Below, piece by piece: positions 1-8,426 of a stretch of 64,000 nucleotides of DNA. Made by a program: the position numbers and the translations under genes. The notes under the pieces are model-generated. The model saw nothing but the letters and a program-made list of their open reading frames with translations, did not search any database and was not told the origin of the DNA. This DNA comes from Sphingomonas sp. UBA978 (GTDB taxonomy: Bacteria; Pseudomonadota; Alphaproteobacteria; Sphingomonadales; Sphingomonadaceae), in the NCBI RefSeq assembly GCF_002292295.1, contig NZ_DBBS01000010.1:93907-157906 (forward strand), written 5' to 3'. Numbering within the stretch: position 1 is the first letter of the stretch; the number at the start of each line of letters is the position of its first letter.

Positions 1-713
1 TGCAACAGTGCGGTCGCCTTCACCATCATGTCGTCGTTGAGCGTCAGCGCGTCGTGATAGCCGCCCTGCAACGGATAGACCTGCGGCCAGCCGCCGCCGG
101 GCAGTTCCGCGGCGAGCAGATAGCGCAGGCCCCTGGCGAATGCCGTGCGATAGCGTTCGCCCGCCGCGCCCGGCCGTGCCGCCTGCACCCGCGCGAGGAA
201 GGCGAGTTCGCTGGTCGTCGCATCATTGTCGAGCGTGCCGATGAAGCTCCAGCCGCCCGCGCCGTCCTGCGCGGCATAGATGCCCGCCTTGCCGTCGAAC
301 GGCAGGTACATCTGGCCCCGGACCCGCGGCGGTGCGCTGCGATCCTGATTCTTGCCCCAGCCGCCGGTCGGCGTTTGATAGCTGACGATATTGTCGGCGA
401 TCGCCTGCGCCTCCGGCCCCGCATACCAGGCGGGATCGCGGTCGAGCGGCATCGTCTCCGCCTTCGATTCGGGGGGCGGGGTGGGGATTGTCGCGAGGCC
501 CCGGCGTTCCGCGGCGAGCGCCGCCTTGTCGCGCGCCATCGCCGCGGTCGAGCGCCCGATATAGGCCTGCCACGCCGGCCGCGCCGCCGCCGGCAGCACG
601 GCGAGTCGTTGTACGGTCAGCGAGGGCGGCGGCGTCATCTGCCCGACGACCGCTGCCGCAACCGGCGCGGCAAGGCCGGCCACACCCAAAAGAAAGCCCG
701 TCGTCCGTCGCAT
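1..713 (-). CDS. Pectate lyase, family PL10 (partial, C-terminus beyond window)
   Basis: Cleaves the polygalacturonate backbone of pectin by beta-elimination in the periplasm or outside the cell. About 237 N-terminal residues lie in the window. They start with MRRTTGFLLGVAGLAA, a secretion leader. Later come SYQTPTGGWGKNQD, GTLDNDATTSEL and GGGWPQVYPLQGGYHDALTLNDD, segments typical of PL10 lyases, where the Trp-Pro-Gln and Asn-Asp-Asp elements lie near the catalytic groove. The gene runs leftwards off the window and is divergent from the pectinesterase operon, sharing its 140 bp control region. The start was chosen at the ATG with upstream GAGGGAAGGA. Family call is confident; the missing C-terminal half holds the catalytic arginine, so activity cannot be checked. 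Confidence 0.82.
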   Translation of the reverse strand, partial: MRRTTGFLLGVAGLAAPVAAAVVGQMTPPPSLTVQRLAVLPAAARPAWQAYIGRSTAAMARDKAALAAERRGLATIPTPPPESKAETMPLDRDPAWYAGPEAQAIADNIVSYQTPTGGWGKNQDRSAPPRVRGQMYLPFDGKAGIYAAQDGAGGWSFIGTLDNDATTSELAFLARVQAARPGAAGERYRTAFARGLRYLLAAELPGGGWPQVYPLQGGYHDALTLNDDMMVKATALL

Positions 714-777
714 CAGCGCATCCTTCCCTCAAACACGGCATCGTCGCACCGCTGATGACACCGGTAGCAATATCCGC

Positions 778-805
778 TTGCCAGTGGCAAGAAATCGCGT
801 AAATT
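778..805 (+). promoter_or_regulatory. Sigma70-like promoter of the pectin operon
   Basis: TTGCCA (778-783), a 16 bp spacer and TAAATT (800-805) form a reasonable -35/-10 pair pointing to the pectinesterase gene at 853. The -35 lies inside a near-perfect palindrome, CTTGCCAGTGGCAAG (777-791), a possible second regulator site. The LacI-type operator at 803-816 overlaps the -10 and likely start point, as expected for a repressor. Confidence 0.5.
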
Positions 806-816
806 TAGCGCTATCA
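803..816. promoter_or_regulatory. LacI-type operator O1 at the pectin operon promoter
   Basis: ATTTAGCGCTATCA; the reverse complement TGATAGCGCTAAAT shares the palindromic core TAGCGCTA with sites at 1325, 40479 and 41731. Its centre lies about 4 bp downstream of the -10 element. From memory, it resembles the motif reported upstream of xylose-inducible genes in Caulobacter. Binding by the LacI protein encoded at 40607-41686 is inference. Confidence 0.6.
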
Positions 817-852
817 CAGAGTTCGATAGAACCGGTGGGACAGGGAGGGGAT

Positions 853-1926
853 GTGTCGGTATTTTCGACGTCTAATCTGGGGCTTATCCAATCGCGGCGA
901 CAGTCCGTCACGCTGCTGGGCGCGACGGGAGCGCTGATCGCCACCGGTCCGGCCATTGCCGCACCGAGCAAAACGACGCTCCGGGTCGCCAAAAATGATA
1001 CCGGTATCACGACCATCGCGGAGGCGCTGGCAAAGGCGGCGACGCTGCCCGGTCCGGTCGTCATCGCGATCGCGCCGGGGGTCTATCGCGAAAAGCTGAC
1101 CGTCACGGTGCCCGACGTCACGCTCGCGGCCGCCGCGCCCGGCGTGACGATCGTCTACGGCGTCGCGGCGGGCCATATCGCGCCCGACGGCAAGCCCTGG
1201 GGTACCGGCCGCACCGCGACGCTGACGGTCGAGGCTACGGGCGTCACCCTGCGCGGCCTCACCATCGCCAACGATTTCGACTTCATCGCCGACACCGTCT
1301 CCCACGCCAGCAACGGTGCGCAGGCAGTAGCGCTATCACTCGCGCGCACCGCGGACCGTATCCGCGTCGATCGCTGCACGATCGAGGGCTATCAGGACAC
1401 GCTCTACGTCAACGCCCGCTCGCACTTCCGCCGCTGCCGGATCGTCGGTGGCGTCGACTTCATCTTCGGCGGCGCGGCGGCGCTGTTCGACCATTGCACG
1501 ATCGTCACCCGCCACGTCCCCGGCGCGCTCGAATCCGGCTATATCGCCGCGCCGAGCACGCTTGCCGACCAGCGGTTCGGGCTGGTGTTCGATCGCTGCC
1601 ACCTGACGCGCGAGGCGGGCGTGCCGGACGGATCGACCTGGCTCGGCCGGCCATGGCGTGCCGGCGGCAACATGGCGATCCTCGGCAGTGCGGTGTTCCT
1701 GCGCTGCCGGATGGACGCGCATATCAAGGCGGCGGGCTGGACCGCGATGGGGTTCACCGATCCCGCCCGCATCCGCCGCATGCTCGAGCCGCAACAGGCG
1801 CGCCTGTTCGAATGGCGCTCGACCGGGCCGGGCGCCGCGCCCGCCGGGCCGACGCGCCGCCGGCTGACCGACGGGGAGGCCGCGGCCTTCACCCCGACCG
1901 CCATTCTACAAGGCTGGGCGTCGTGA
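853..1926 (+). CDS. Pectinesterase (pectin methylesterase), CE8
   Basis: Removes methyl esters from homogalacturonan so that pectate lyase can act. The 357-residue product carries the CE8 signatures GYQDTLY (Asp182), GGVDFIFGG (Asp202) and LGRPW (Arg266, Trp268), the two aspartates and arginine of the active site on a right-handed beta-helix. The N-terminus has a twin-arginine-like leader, SRRQSVTLLGATGALIA, ending near AIAA. The GTG at 853 was preferred because GGAGG lies at 844-848, and because an in-frame TTG at 778 would place the start inside the promoter. First gene of the operon; 29 bp to the TonB receptor. An operator-like sequence lies within the gene at 1325-1338. Confidence 0.88.
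   Translation: MSVFSTSNLGLIQSRRQSVTLLGATGALIATGPAIAAPSKTTLRVAKNDTGITTIAEALAKAATLPGPVVIAIAPGVYREKLTVTVPDVTLAAAAPGVTIVYGVAAGHIAPDGKPWGTGRTATLTVEATGVTLRGLTIANDFDFIADTVSHASNGAQAVALSLARTADRIRVDRCTIEGYQDTLYVNARSHFRRCRIVGGVDFIFGGAAALFDHCTIVTRHVPGALESGYIAAPSTLADQRFGLVFDRCHLTREAGVPDGSTWLGRPWRAGGNMAILGSAVFLRCRMDAHIKAAGWTAMGFTDPARIRRMLEPQQARLFEWRSTGPGAAPAGPTRRRLTDGEAAAFTPTAILQGWAS
1325..1338. promoter_or_regulatory. Intragenic LacI-type operator O2 in the pectinesterase gene
   Basis: CAGTAGCGCTATCA. Twelve consecutive bases, TAGCGCTATCAC, match O1 exactly, 522 bp centre to centre. The codons used here (GTA, CTA, TCA) are ones this GC-rich genome otherwise avoids, which suggests selection on the DNA and not only on the protein. 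A possible role is an auxiliary looping or roadblock operator; this is inference. Confidence 0.45.
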
Positions 1927-1955
1927 ACGCACCGGCCAATCCAAGGGAGAGCATC

Positions 1956-4900
1956 ATGACCTATTCGACGACCGCGCTGGCGAAGCTGGGCACCTCGCTC
2001 GGCGCACTGGCGCTGGCGAGCCTGTTCGCCCCCGCCGCGCTGGCGCAGGACCAGACCGCGCCACAGGCGAGCCCGGCGCGCCCCGCCGGTTCCGACCCCG
2101 CGGTCGATACCAGCGGCAATCCGACGCTGACGCCGGCGGCCGACGGCCCGTCGCGCGCGGTCGAGACCGGTCCCGCGACGACGCAGACCGCGGACAGCGC
2201 GGTCGATACCGATGCGGCCGACGGCGCGCAGGACATCGTCGTCACCGGCTTCCGCGCGTCGATCCAGAGCTCGCTCAACGACAAGCGCTATTCGGACGTG
2301 CAGATCGATGCGATCAATGCGCAGGACATCGCCGACTTCCCCGACGCCAACCTCGCCGAATCGCTCCAGCGCCTGCCCGGCGTGTCGATCGACCGCGACA
2401 ATGGCGAAGGGCGCGGCATCACCGTCCGCGGCCTCGGCGGCGACTTCAACCGCACCCGCCTGAACGGCATCGAGGCGCTGTCGACCGCCGGATCGAACGA
2501 TTCGGGCACCAGCCCCAACCGCAGCCGCTCGTTTGACTATTCGACCTTCGCCTCCGAACTGTTCAGCTCGCTCAAGGTGCAGAAGACGCCGATGGCGGAA
2601 ACCGACGAGGGTTCGCTCGGCGCGACGATCGACCTCGAAACCGGCCGCCCGTTCGACTTCAAGGGCACCCGCATCGGCGGTTCGGCGACCGCCAGCTACA
2701 ATGAGAACAGCAAGAAGACGAACCCGCGCCTCGCCGGCCTCGCCTCGTTCCGCTTCGGCGCGGACAAGCGCATGGGGTTCCTGTTCTCGGGGGCGTACAA
2801 CAAGACCGTCAACATCATCGACCAGTATAACCGCGGCGTCGGCGCCTCGGATTATCTGTATCGCAGCAGCCAGTTCGTCGGCGAGGGCGCGACGCAGCGC
2901 GCCGGCTTCTCCGCACCCGTCGGCACGCTCAACTACGCCAACCCGGATGCCACCGCCTTCCAGACCGGCTCCGATCCCGCCGCTTATGCGAAGCTGTATC
3001 CGGGCGCGCCGTACAACACGCCGGGCCGGTTCGACGATTCCACCGTCCGCATCCCCGCGCTCCCCGCGCTGACCCATCAGGTGGTGCGCAACCAGCGCCT
3101 CGGCCTCACCGGCGCCTATCAATGGGACGTCACCGACAAGACGCGCGTCTCGATCGACGGCCTCTATTCGCGCTTCCATAACGAGAGCGAGAACAACCAG
3201 CTGTCGCCGGTCGGCCTCAACCGCAACAACACCAATGCCGCCTACAACACCGCCAGCGGCCGGCTGACCCCGATCAACGCCCGCGCCGCCTATCCCGGCC
3301 TCTGCACGCCCGCCGCGGGCAGCGACATCGCGGTGTCGCAGGATTGCGGCCAGTCGCTCTACGGCACCACGCCGGCCTTCGGCACCGCGCTCAACGCGCA
3401 GGGGCAATTGGTGCCGTCGGTGCTCGGCAATGCGGCGATCGTGCCGGGCGGCGTCAATCCCGCCAACGCCAACATCTTCTCGACCAACCCGTTCAATCTC
3501 GATCCGTACGATTACTACAACAACCCCAATTCGGTCGGCTACATCCCGTCCAGCAACGGCCTCGCCTATCGCGGCCAGCTGATCGGGCGGCCGGGCGTCG
3601 ACGTGCTCGATGCCAACGTCACCAACGGGCTCGCCGACTATCTGAAGCTGCGCAACGTCGATATGCGCTCGGCGGTCGACTATTCGGAATATACGACCAA
3701 GTTCTGGCAGGGGACCTTCCGCCTCGACCACGAATTCGCCGACAATTTCAAGATGACGGCAATCTACGGCCGGTCGAAGTCGGTGAACCGCTCCACCGGC
3801 CTGCTGGTCGAATTCAACCGGATGGATTCGCCGCAGACCTTCACCTTCGACGATCGCGCCGGCGGCAACATGCCGCTGCTCGACTTCGGTTTCGACGTCG
3901 CCGATCCCGCCAACTGGCAGACGGTGAAGGGCTTTTCGGCGATCCGTCACTATCAGCGCTACGTCAGCAACACCTATGAATCGGTGCGCGCCGATTTCGA
4001 CTGGCGGGTCAACGACCAGTTCAACATCGGCTTCGGCGGCACGCTGCGCCGCTTCGGTTTCTCCACCTCGCAGGGCGAACGCAACACCGACACGCTCAAC
4101 CCGACATTGCTCGAGGCGGGCTCGACCACCGCGGCGAACAGCAAGGTGGTGCCGTTCGGACAGGGGCTGCAGACGCCCGCGGGCACGGTGTCGAGCTTCC
4201 TCGTCCCCGACCTCGCCAAATTTAACAACCTGCTCGGCTTCCAGTGCGACTGCATCAACAAATACGGCGACTGGCGCCTGACCACCAAGCGCAACGGCGG
4301 CTCGGCGACGTTCGGCGTCGATGAATACGACAAGGGCCTGTACCTCCAGTTCGACTTCAACACGGAGATCTTCGGCCGGTCGCTGCGCGGCAATGCCGGC
4401 ACCCGCGTCGCCTTCACCGGCGTCACCTCGAACGGCACCTCGCAGGCGGGCCGCCCGATCGTCGGCCGGAACAACTATACCGACTGGCTGCCGTCGCTGA
4501 ACCTCAACTACGAGATCGTGCCGAACCTGATCCTGCGCCTCGGCGCGTCGAAGGTGATGGCGCGGCCGCTGCTCGGCAACCTGTCGCCGACGATCACCTC
4601 GATCTCGATCCCCAACAACGGCGACAACCAGGGCGCCTCGTTCACCATCGGCAATCCGCAGCTCGCGCCGTTCCGCTCGAGCAACATCGATCTCAGCGCC
4701 GAATGGTATTTCACCCGCAGCAGCCTGTTCTCGGTCGCGGCGTTCCAGAAGGATATCGCCAACTTCCCGCAGACGGTGCTGTTCGCCGCGCCACTGTCGC
4801 AATTCGTCGACGACGCCACCCGCGCCGCGATCCGGGCGCAATATACCAACGTCAACCAGCTCGCCTATCTCGACGCCAATTTCCCGTTCATCGCCCGCCA

Positions 4901-5519
4901 GTATCGCGACGCGCCGGGCGGCTACATCAAGGGGATCGAGGTCAACTTCCAGCAGAACCTCACCTTCCTGCCCTGGACGTTCCGCAACCTCGGCGTGCTG
5001 CTCAATTACACGCACATCAAGTCGGAGCTGAACTACATCCTCGATCCGGGTGCGGTCAGCGCCGCGGGCGTGCAGACCCGGCCGCAGGTGCTGGGGCAGG
5101 GGCCGTTCCTCGGCGTGTCGCCGGACGCGATCAACGCGACGTTGTTCTACGAGACCAAGGCGTTCCGCGCCCGCGTCTCGGTGGCGCAGCGTGCCGGGTA
5201 CAGCACCACCTATCCGCTCGCGGCGGGGTCGTGCAGCCCGGGCCTCACCACCGTCGGCGGCAACGTCGTCAACGGCGCGGTCGTCGAGACGGTGGGCTGC
5301 GACAGCCCGCTCATCAACGACTTCGGCTTCAGCCGCTCGACCACCAACGTCGATGCCTCGATCAACATCAACCTGATGCAGGGCCTGTCGATCTCGGCGG
5401 AAGGGCTCAACCTCACCAACCAGACGAGCAACCGCTACGCCTACGACGGTCAGGAGGCGGTGTCGCAATATGGCAGCTCGGGCCGCGTCTATCGCCTCGG
5501 CGCGCGGTTCAGCTTCTGA
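1956..5519 (+). CDS. TonB-dependent receptor, oligosaccharide uptake
   Basis: Outer-membrane active transporter of 1187 residues, probably taking up pectin oligosaccharides with TonB-ExbBD energy. A signal peptide (about 1-30, ending APAALA) is followed by a low-complexity Pro/Thr/Ala segment. The plug begins DIVVTGFR (93-100) and contains LPGVSIDRDNGEGRGITVRG, typical of the large Xanthomonas/Caulobacter receptor class. The beta-barrel ends in an aromatic terminus, LGARFSF. ATG 1956 was chosen for the upstream AAGGGAGA and because the leader starts there; the frame stays open further upstream only as overlap with the pectinesterase gene. It lies between the esterase and the GH43 genes. The exact ligand cannot be read from sequence. 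Confidence 0.9.
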   Translation: MTYSTTALAKLGTSLGALALASLFAPAALAQDQTAPQASPARPAGSDPAVDTSGNPTLTPAADGPSRAVETGPATTQTADSAVDTDAADGAQDIVVTGFRASIQSSLNDKRYSDVQIDAINAQDIADFPDANLAESLQRLPGVSIDRDNGEGRGITVRGLGGDFNRTRLNGIEALSTAGSNDSGTSPNRSRSFDYSTFASELFSSLKVQKTPMAETDEGSLGATIDLETGRPFDFKGTRIGGSATASYNENSKKTNPRLAGLASFRFGADKRMGFLFSGAYNKTVNIIDQYNRGVGASDYLYRSSQFVGEGATQRAGFSAPVGTLNYANPDATAFQTGSDPAAYAKLYPGAPYNTPGRFDDSTVRIPALPALTHQVVRNQRLGLTGAYQWDVTDKTRVSIDGLYSRFHNESENNQLSPVGLNRNNTNAAYNTASGRLTPINARAAYPGLCTPAAGSDIAVSQDCGQSLYGTTPAFGTALNAQGQLVPSVLGNAAIVPGGVNPANANIFSTNPFNLDPYDYYNNPNSVGYIPSSNGLAYRGQLIGRPGVDVLDANVTNGLADYLKLRNVDMRSAVDYSEYTTKFWQGTFRLDHEFADNFKMTAIYGRSKSVNRSTGLLVEFNRMDSPQTFTFDDRAGGNMPLLDFGFDVADPANWQTVKGFSAIRHYQRYVSNTYESVRADFDWRVNDQFNIGFGGTLRRFGFSTSQGERNTDTLNPTLLEAGSTTAANSKVVPFGQGLQTPAGTVSSFLVPDLAKFNNLLGFQCDCINKYGDWRLTTKRNGGSATFGVDEYDKGLYLQFDFNTEIFGRSLRGNAGTRVAFTGVTSNGTSQAGRPIVGRNNYTDWLPSLNLNYEIVPNLILRLGASKVMARPLLGNLSPTITSISIPNNGDNQGASFTIGNPQLAPFRSSNIDLSAEWYFTRSSLFSVAAFQKDIANFPQTVLFAAPLSQFVDDATRAAIRAQYTNVNQLAYLDANFPFIARQYRDAPGGYIKGIEVNFQQNLTFLPWTFRNLGVLLNYTHIKSELNYILDPGAVSAAGVQTRPQVLGQGPFLGVSPDAINATLFYETKAFRARVSVAQRAGYSTTYPLAAGSCSPGLTTVGGNVVNGAVVETVGCDSPLINDFGFSRSTTNVDASININLMQGLSISAEGLNLTNQTSNRYAYDGQEAVSQYGSSGRVYRLGARFSF

Positions 5520-5553
5520 TGCCGGTTCGCGGCGCATTCCCCGGGGGACGATC

Positions 5554-6813
5554 ATGAAACGACGCGATCTGCTGATCGGGGGGCTCGCGATCGCGGGCAG
5601 TGCGGCGGCACGGCCGCTGCTCCAGACGGCGTCGGGCCTGCCTTATGGCCCGGCGCCGCTGCCCGGCACCAAACGGGCGGCCGATGCCGACGACAGCGGC
5701 CGCATCGTGCCGCCGCCGCCGAAGGACTATTGGTCGTTCAGCGGCGTCAGCGGCCCCGGCCGCCGCGCCACCGCGGCCAGCGCCAGCGGCGGCTGGACCA
5801 GCGGCATGCCCGACGTCCGCTACAAGGGGCCGGGCCGCCCGCGCTATCCGGTCGCGCCGTGGAACGCCTCCGACGCCGGCACTGCGGTCAAGGCGGGGCT
5901 TCTCCCGCGCATCCGCCCGCTCCATGACGTCCATATCCGCGACACGATCGTCTGCCCCGGCGGCGACGGTTATTATTACATGACCGGATCGACCGGCGAC
6001 AACATCTGGGCGGTCAACGACGGCGTCGAGCTGTGGCGGTCGAAGGACCTCGACAGCTGGGAGTATCGCGGTCTCGTCTGGGGAATCGAGCGCGACGGCA
6101 CATGGGAAAAGAGCTGGCGGATGCGCGCCGGCGTGCCGTTCCGCGCGCTCTGGGCGCCCGAAATCCACTTCATCCGCGGCAATTACTACATCTGCCATTC
6201 GATCAGCCGCGCCGGCCTCGCGGTGCTGCGCAGCACGACCGGCAAGGCGGAGGGACCGTACGTCCACGCCTTCTCGCCCGACGCGCCGATCCGGCGCAGC
6301 ATCGACGCCACGCTGTTCGACGACGGCAAGGCGGTCTGGCTGACCTATGGCTCGGCGAACGAGATCGTCCGGCTGAAGGACGATCTGTCCGGCCTCGCCG
6401 GCGACTGGCAGCCGATGACCGCGACCGAATGGGACAACGACCCGCGCCACCACCGCGCCCCCTGCGCCCCGGAGGGCTGTCGCAAGCTCGGCTACGAGGG
6501 CGCGACGATGTTCACCCGCGACGGCATCTATTATCTCGGCGTCGTCGACCGCTACGAGGGCCGCTATTCCTTCCGCATCTGGATGAGCGACGCCCCCACC
6601 GGTCCGTGGCGCGAACCGCACGAGGGCGCGCCCTGCTGCGGCGGCGGCAACATCTTCCGCGACCGGCAGGGCCGCTGGTGGCAGACCTTCTTCGGCAACG
6701 ACGAGGCGAGCCATTTCCGCGAAAAGCCCGGCCTCGTCCGCATCGACTTCGACGCGCGCGGCCATGTCGTCGTCCACCGCGACCAGCCCTTTCTGATCCA
6801 GGAGCCCGCATGA
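5554..6813 (+). CDS. GH43-like glycosidase (five-bladed propeller), first of pair
   Basis: A 419-residue enzyme likely to act on arabinose- or xylose-containing side chains. It starts MKRRDLLIGGLAIAG, a twin-arginine-type leader. Propeller landmarks fit GH43: HIRDTIV (Asp130, candidate base), ALWAPEIHFIRGNYYICHS, SIDATLFDDG (Asp251, candidate pKa modulator) and YEGATMFTRDGIYYLG (Glu315, candidate acid). Two cysteine-bearing stretches, APCAPEGC and GAPCCGGG, are unusual and may form disulfides. It lies 34 bp after the receptor and its stop overlaps the next start (ATGA). The subfamily, and so arabinan versus xylan specificity, is not decidable here; a related propeller family remains possible. 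Confidence 0.7.
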   Translation: MKRRDLLIGGLAIAGSAAARPLLQTASGLPYGPAPLPGTKRAADADDSGRIVPPPPKDYWSFSGVSGPGRRATAASASGGWTSGMPDVRYKGPGRPRYPVAPWNASDAGTAVKAGLLPRIRPLHDVHIRDTIVCPGGDGYYYMTGSTGDNIWAVNDGVELWRSKDLDSWEYRGLVWGIERDGTWEKSWRMRAGVPFRALWAPEIHFIRGNYYICHSISRAGLAVLRSTTGKAEGPYVHAFSPDAPIRRSIDATLFDDGKAVWLTYGSANEIVRLKDDLSGLAGDWQPMTATEWDNDPRHHRAPCAPEGCRKLGYEGATMFTRDGIYYLGVVDRYEGRYSFRIWMSDAPTGPWREPHEGAPCCGGGNIFRDRQGRWWQTFFGNDEASHFREKPGLVRIDFDARGHVVVHRDQPFLIQEPA

Positions 6814-8426
6814 CCGAGTTCAACAGGCGCGACGCCTTCGGGCTGGCGCTCGCCGGCGGCGCTGCGCTGATCCCCGGCGCGCCTGCGCAGGCCGCCGTCG
6901 CCGACAAGGGCTGCGTCCGCCCGTTCGACGCCAGCTGGCGCCGCGGCTTCGAGGGGCAGCGGATCGCCGACCTCGGCGACGGGCGCTTCCTCAACCCGCT
7001 GATCGGCGGCGACCGGCCCGATCCCGCCATCCTCAAGGACGGCGCGGATTATTACATGACCTTCTCCAGCTTCGACAGCTACCCCGGGCTGACGATCTGG
7101 CACAGCCGCGACCTCGTCAACTGGCGCCCGCGCACCGCCGCGCTGACCCGCAACATCGGCTCGGTCTGGGCGGTCAGCCTCGAAAAGCACGACGGCCGCT
7201 ATTTCCTCTACATCCCGGTCAAGGCGAGCCCGAAGAACGACATCTTCGTCATCCACGCCGACCATATCGACGGCCCGTGGTCGGACCCGGTCAGCCTCGG
7301 CCTGCACAGCCATATCGATCCCTGCCACGCGGTCGGCGAGGACGGCTCGCGCTGGCTGTTCCTGTCGGGCGGCGACCGCATCCGCCTGTCCGACGACGGG
7401 CTGAAGACGGTCGGCAAGGTCGAGCATGTCTACGATCCCTGGCGCTATCCCGACGACTGGGACGTCGAGGGGTTCAGCCCCGAAGGCCCCAAGATCCACC
7501 GCCACGGCGGCTGGTTCTACATGATAACCGCGGTCGGCGGCACCGCCGGCCCGCCCACCGGCCATATGGTGATCGTCGCCCGCTCGCGCTCGATCCATGG
7601 GCCGTGGGTCAACGATCCCGGCAACCCGATCGTCCGCACCGTCTCGAACGACGAGAAATGGTGGTCGCGCGGCCATGCCAGCCTGGTCGAGGCGCCGGAC
7701 GGCAGCTGGTGGTCGGTCTATCACGGCTATGAGAACGGCTATTGGACGCTGGGGCGGCAGGTGCTGCTCGATCCCGTCCGCTGGACCGCGGACGGCTGGT
7801 TCCGGATGACCGGCGGCGACCTGTCGAAGCCATTGCCGAAACCGAAGGGCGGACAAAGCGGCGCCCACGGCCAGCCGCTCAGCGACGATTTCACGCAGCC
7901 GCTCAAGCTCGGCGCCAAATGGAATTTCTTCCGCCCCGGCCCCGCCGAGCGCGATCGCATCCGGCTGGACAAGGGCGCGCTGGTCTTGAAGGCCAGCGGC
8001 AAGGCGCCGGTCGATTCCGCACCGCTGATGCTCATCGCCGGCGATCGGGCCTATGAATTCCAGTGCGATATCGAAATCGCGCCGGGCGGCACCGCCGGCC
8101 TCGTGCTGTTCTACGACGACAAGCTCTATTGCGGCCTCGGCTTCGACGAGACGCGCTTCGTCACGCACCAATATGGCATCGAACGCGGCCGTCCCGCCAA
8201 CCCGCACGGCCGCCGCATGCTGATCCGCATCGCCAACAAACGGCATATCGTCGCGATCCACACCTCCGGCGACGGCGGCAGGACGTGGCAGCGCTTCGAC
8301 CGCGGCATGGAAGTGTCGGGCTATCACCACAATGTCCGCGGCGGCTTCCTGATGCTGCGGCCCGGCCTCTATTCGGCCGGCACGGGCGAGGCGCGCTTCC
8401 GCGACTTCCGGTTCCGCGCGCTGTGA
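6810..8426 (+). CDS. GH43 beta-xylosidase/arabinofuranosidase with C-terminal sandwich domain
   Basis: A 538-residue two-domain GH43. The leader NRRDAFGLALAGGAAL is twin-arginine-like. The catalytic propeller shows GGDRPDPAIL (Asp71, base), PGLTIWHSRDLVNW (typical of xylosidase-type GH43), HIDPCH (Asp170) and FSPEGPKIHRHGGWFYM (Glu225, acid). The C-terminal part (about 350-538), with DDFTQPLKLGAKWNFF, is a beta-sandwich like those shaping the active site of GH43 xylosidases. It starts within the previous stop codon (ATGA) and ends in overlap with the GH3 gene (GTGA), so the three are probably translationally coupled. Substrate remains inferred. Confidence 0.82.
   Translation: MTEFNRRDAFGLALAGGAALIPGAPAQAAVADKGCVRPFDASWRRGFEGQRIADLGDGRFLNPLIGGDRPDPAILKDGADYYMTFSSFDSYPGLTIWHSRDLVNWRPRTAALTRNIGSVWAVSLEKHDGRYFLYIPVKASPKNDIFVIHADHIDGPWSDPVSLGLHSHIDPCHAVGEDGSRWLFLSGGDRIRLSDDGLKTVGKVEHVYDPWRYPDDWDVEGFSPEGPKIHRHGGWFYMITAVGGTAGPPTGHMVIVARSRSIHGPWVNDPGNPIVRTVSNDEKWWSRGHASLVEAPDGSWWSVYHGYENGYWTLGRQVLLDPVRWTADGWFRMTGGDLSKPLPKPKGGQSGAHGQPLSDDFTQPLKLGAKWNFFRPGPAERDRIRLDKGALVLKASGKAPVDSAPLMLIAGDRAYEFQCDIEIAPGGTAGLVLFYDDKLYCGLGFDETRFVTHQYGIERGRPANPHGRRMLIRIANKRHIVAIHTSGDGGRTWQRFDRGMEVSGYHHNVRGGFLMLRPGLYSAGTGEARFRDFRFRAL

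Noticed and set aside
778..850. TTG at 778 as start of the pectinesterase
   Set aside because: It lies within the -35 hexamer and the frame between it and 853 covers the -10 and operator; GTG 853 has a ribosome site.
2276..2296. Partial operator-like AGCGCTAT in the TonB receptor gene
   Set aside because: Explained by ordinary Lys-Arg-Tyr codons, lacks the flanking TGATA/ACCA bases; the same holds for a match near 3955.
1539..5555. Very long open frame on the minus strand opposite the TonB receptor gene
   Set aside because: Product is Arg/Glu/Ala repeats without any domain; a typical artefact of high-GC codon bias, as are the other long opposite-strand frames over gltB, the RND pump and the MoxR locus.
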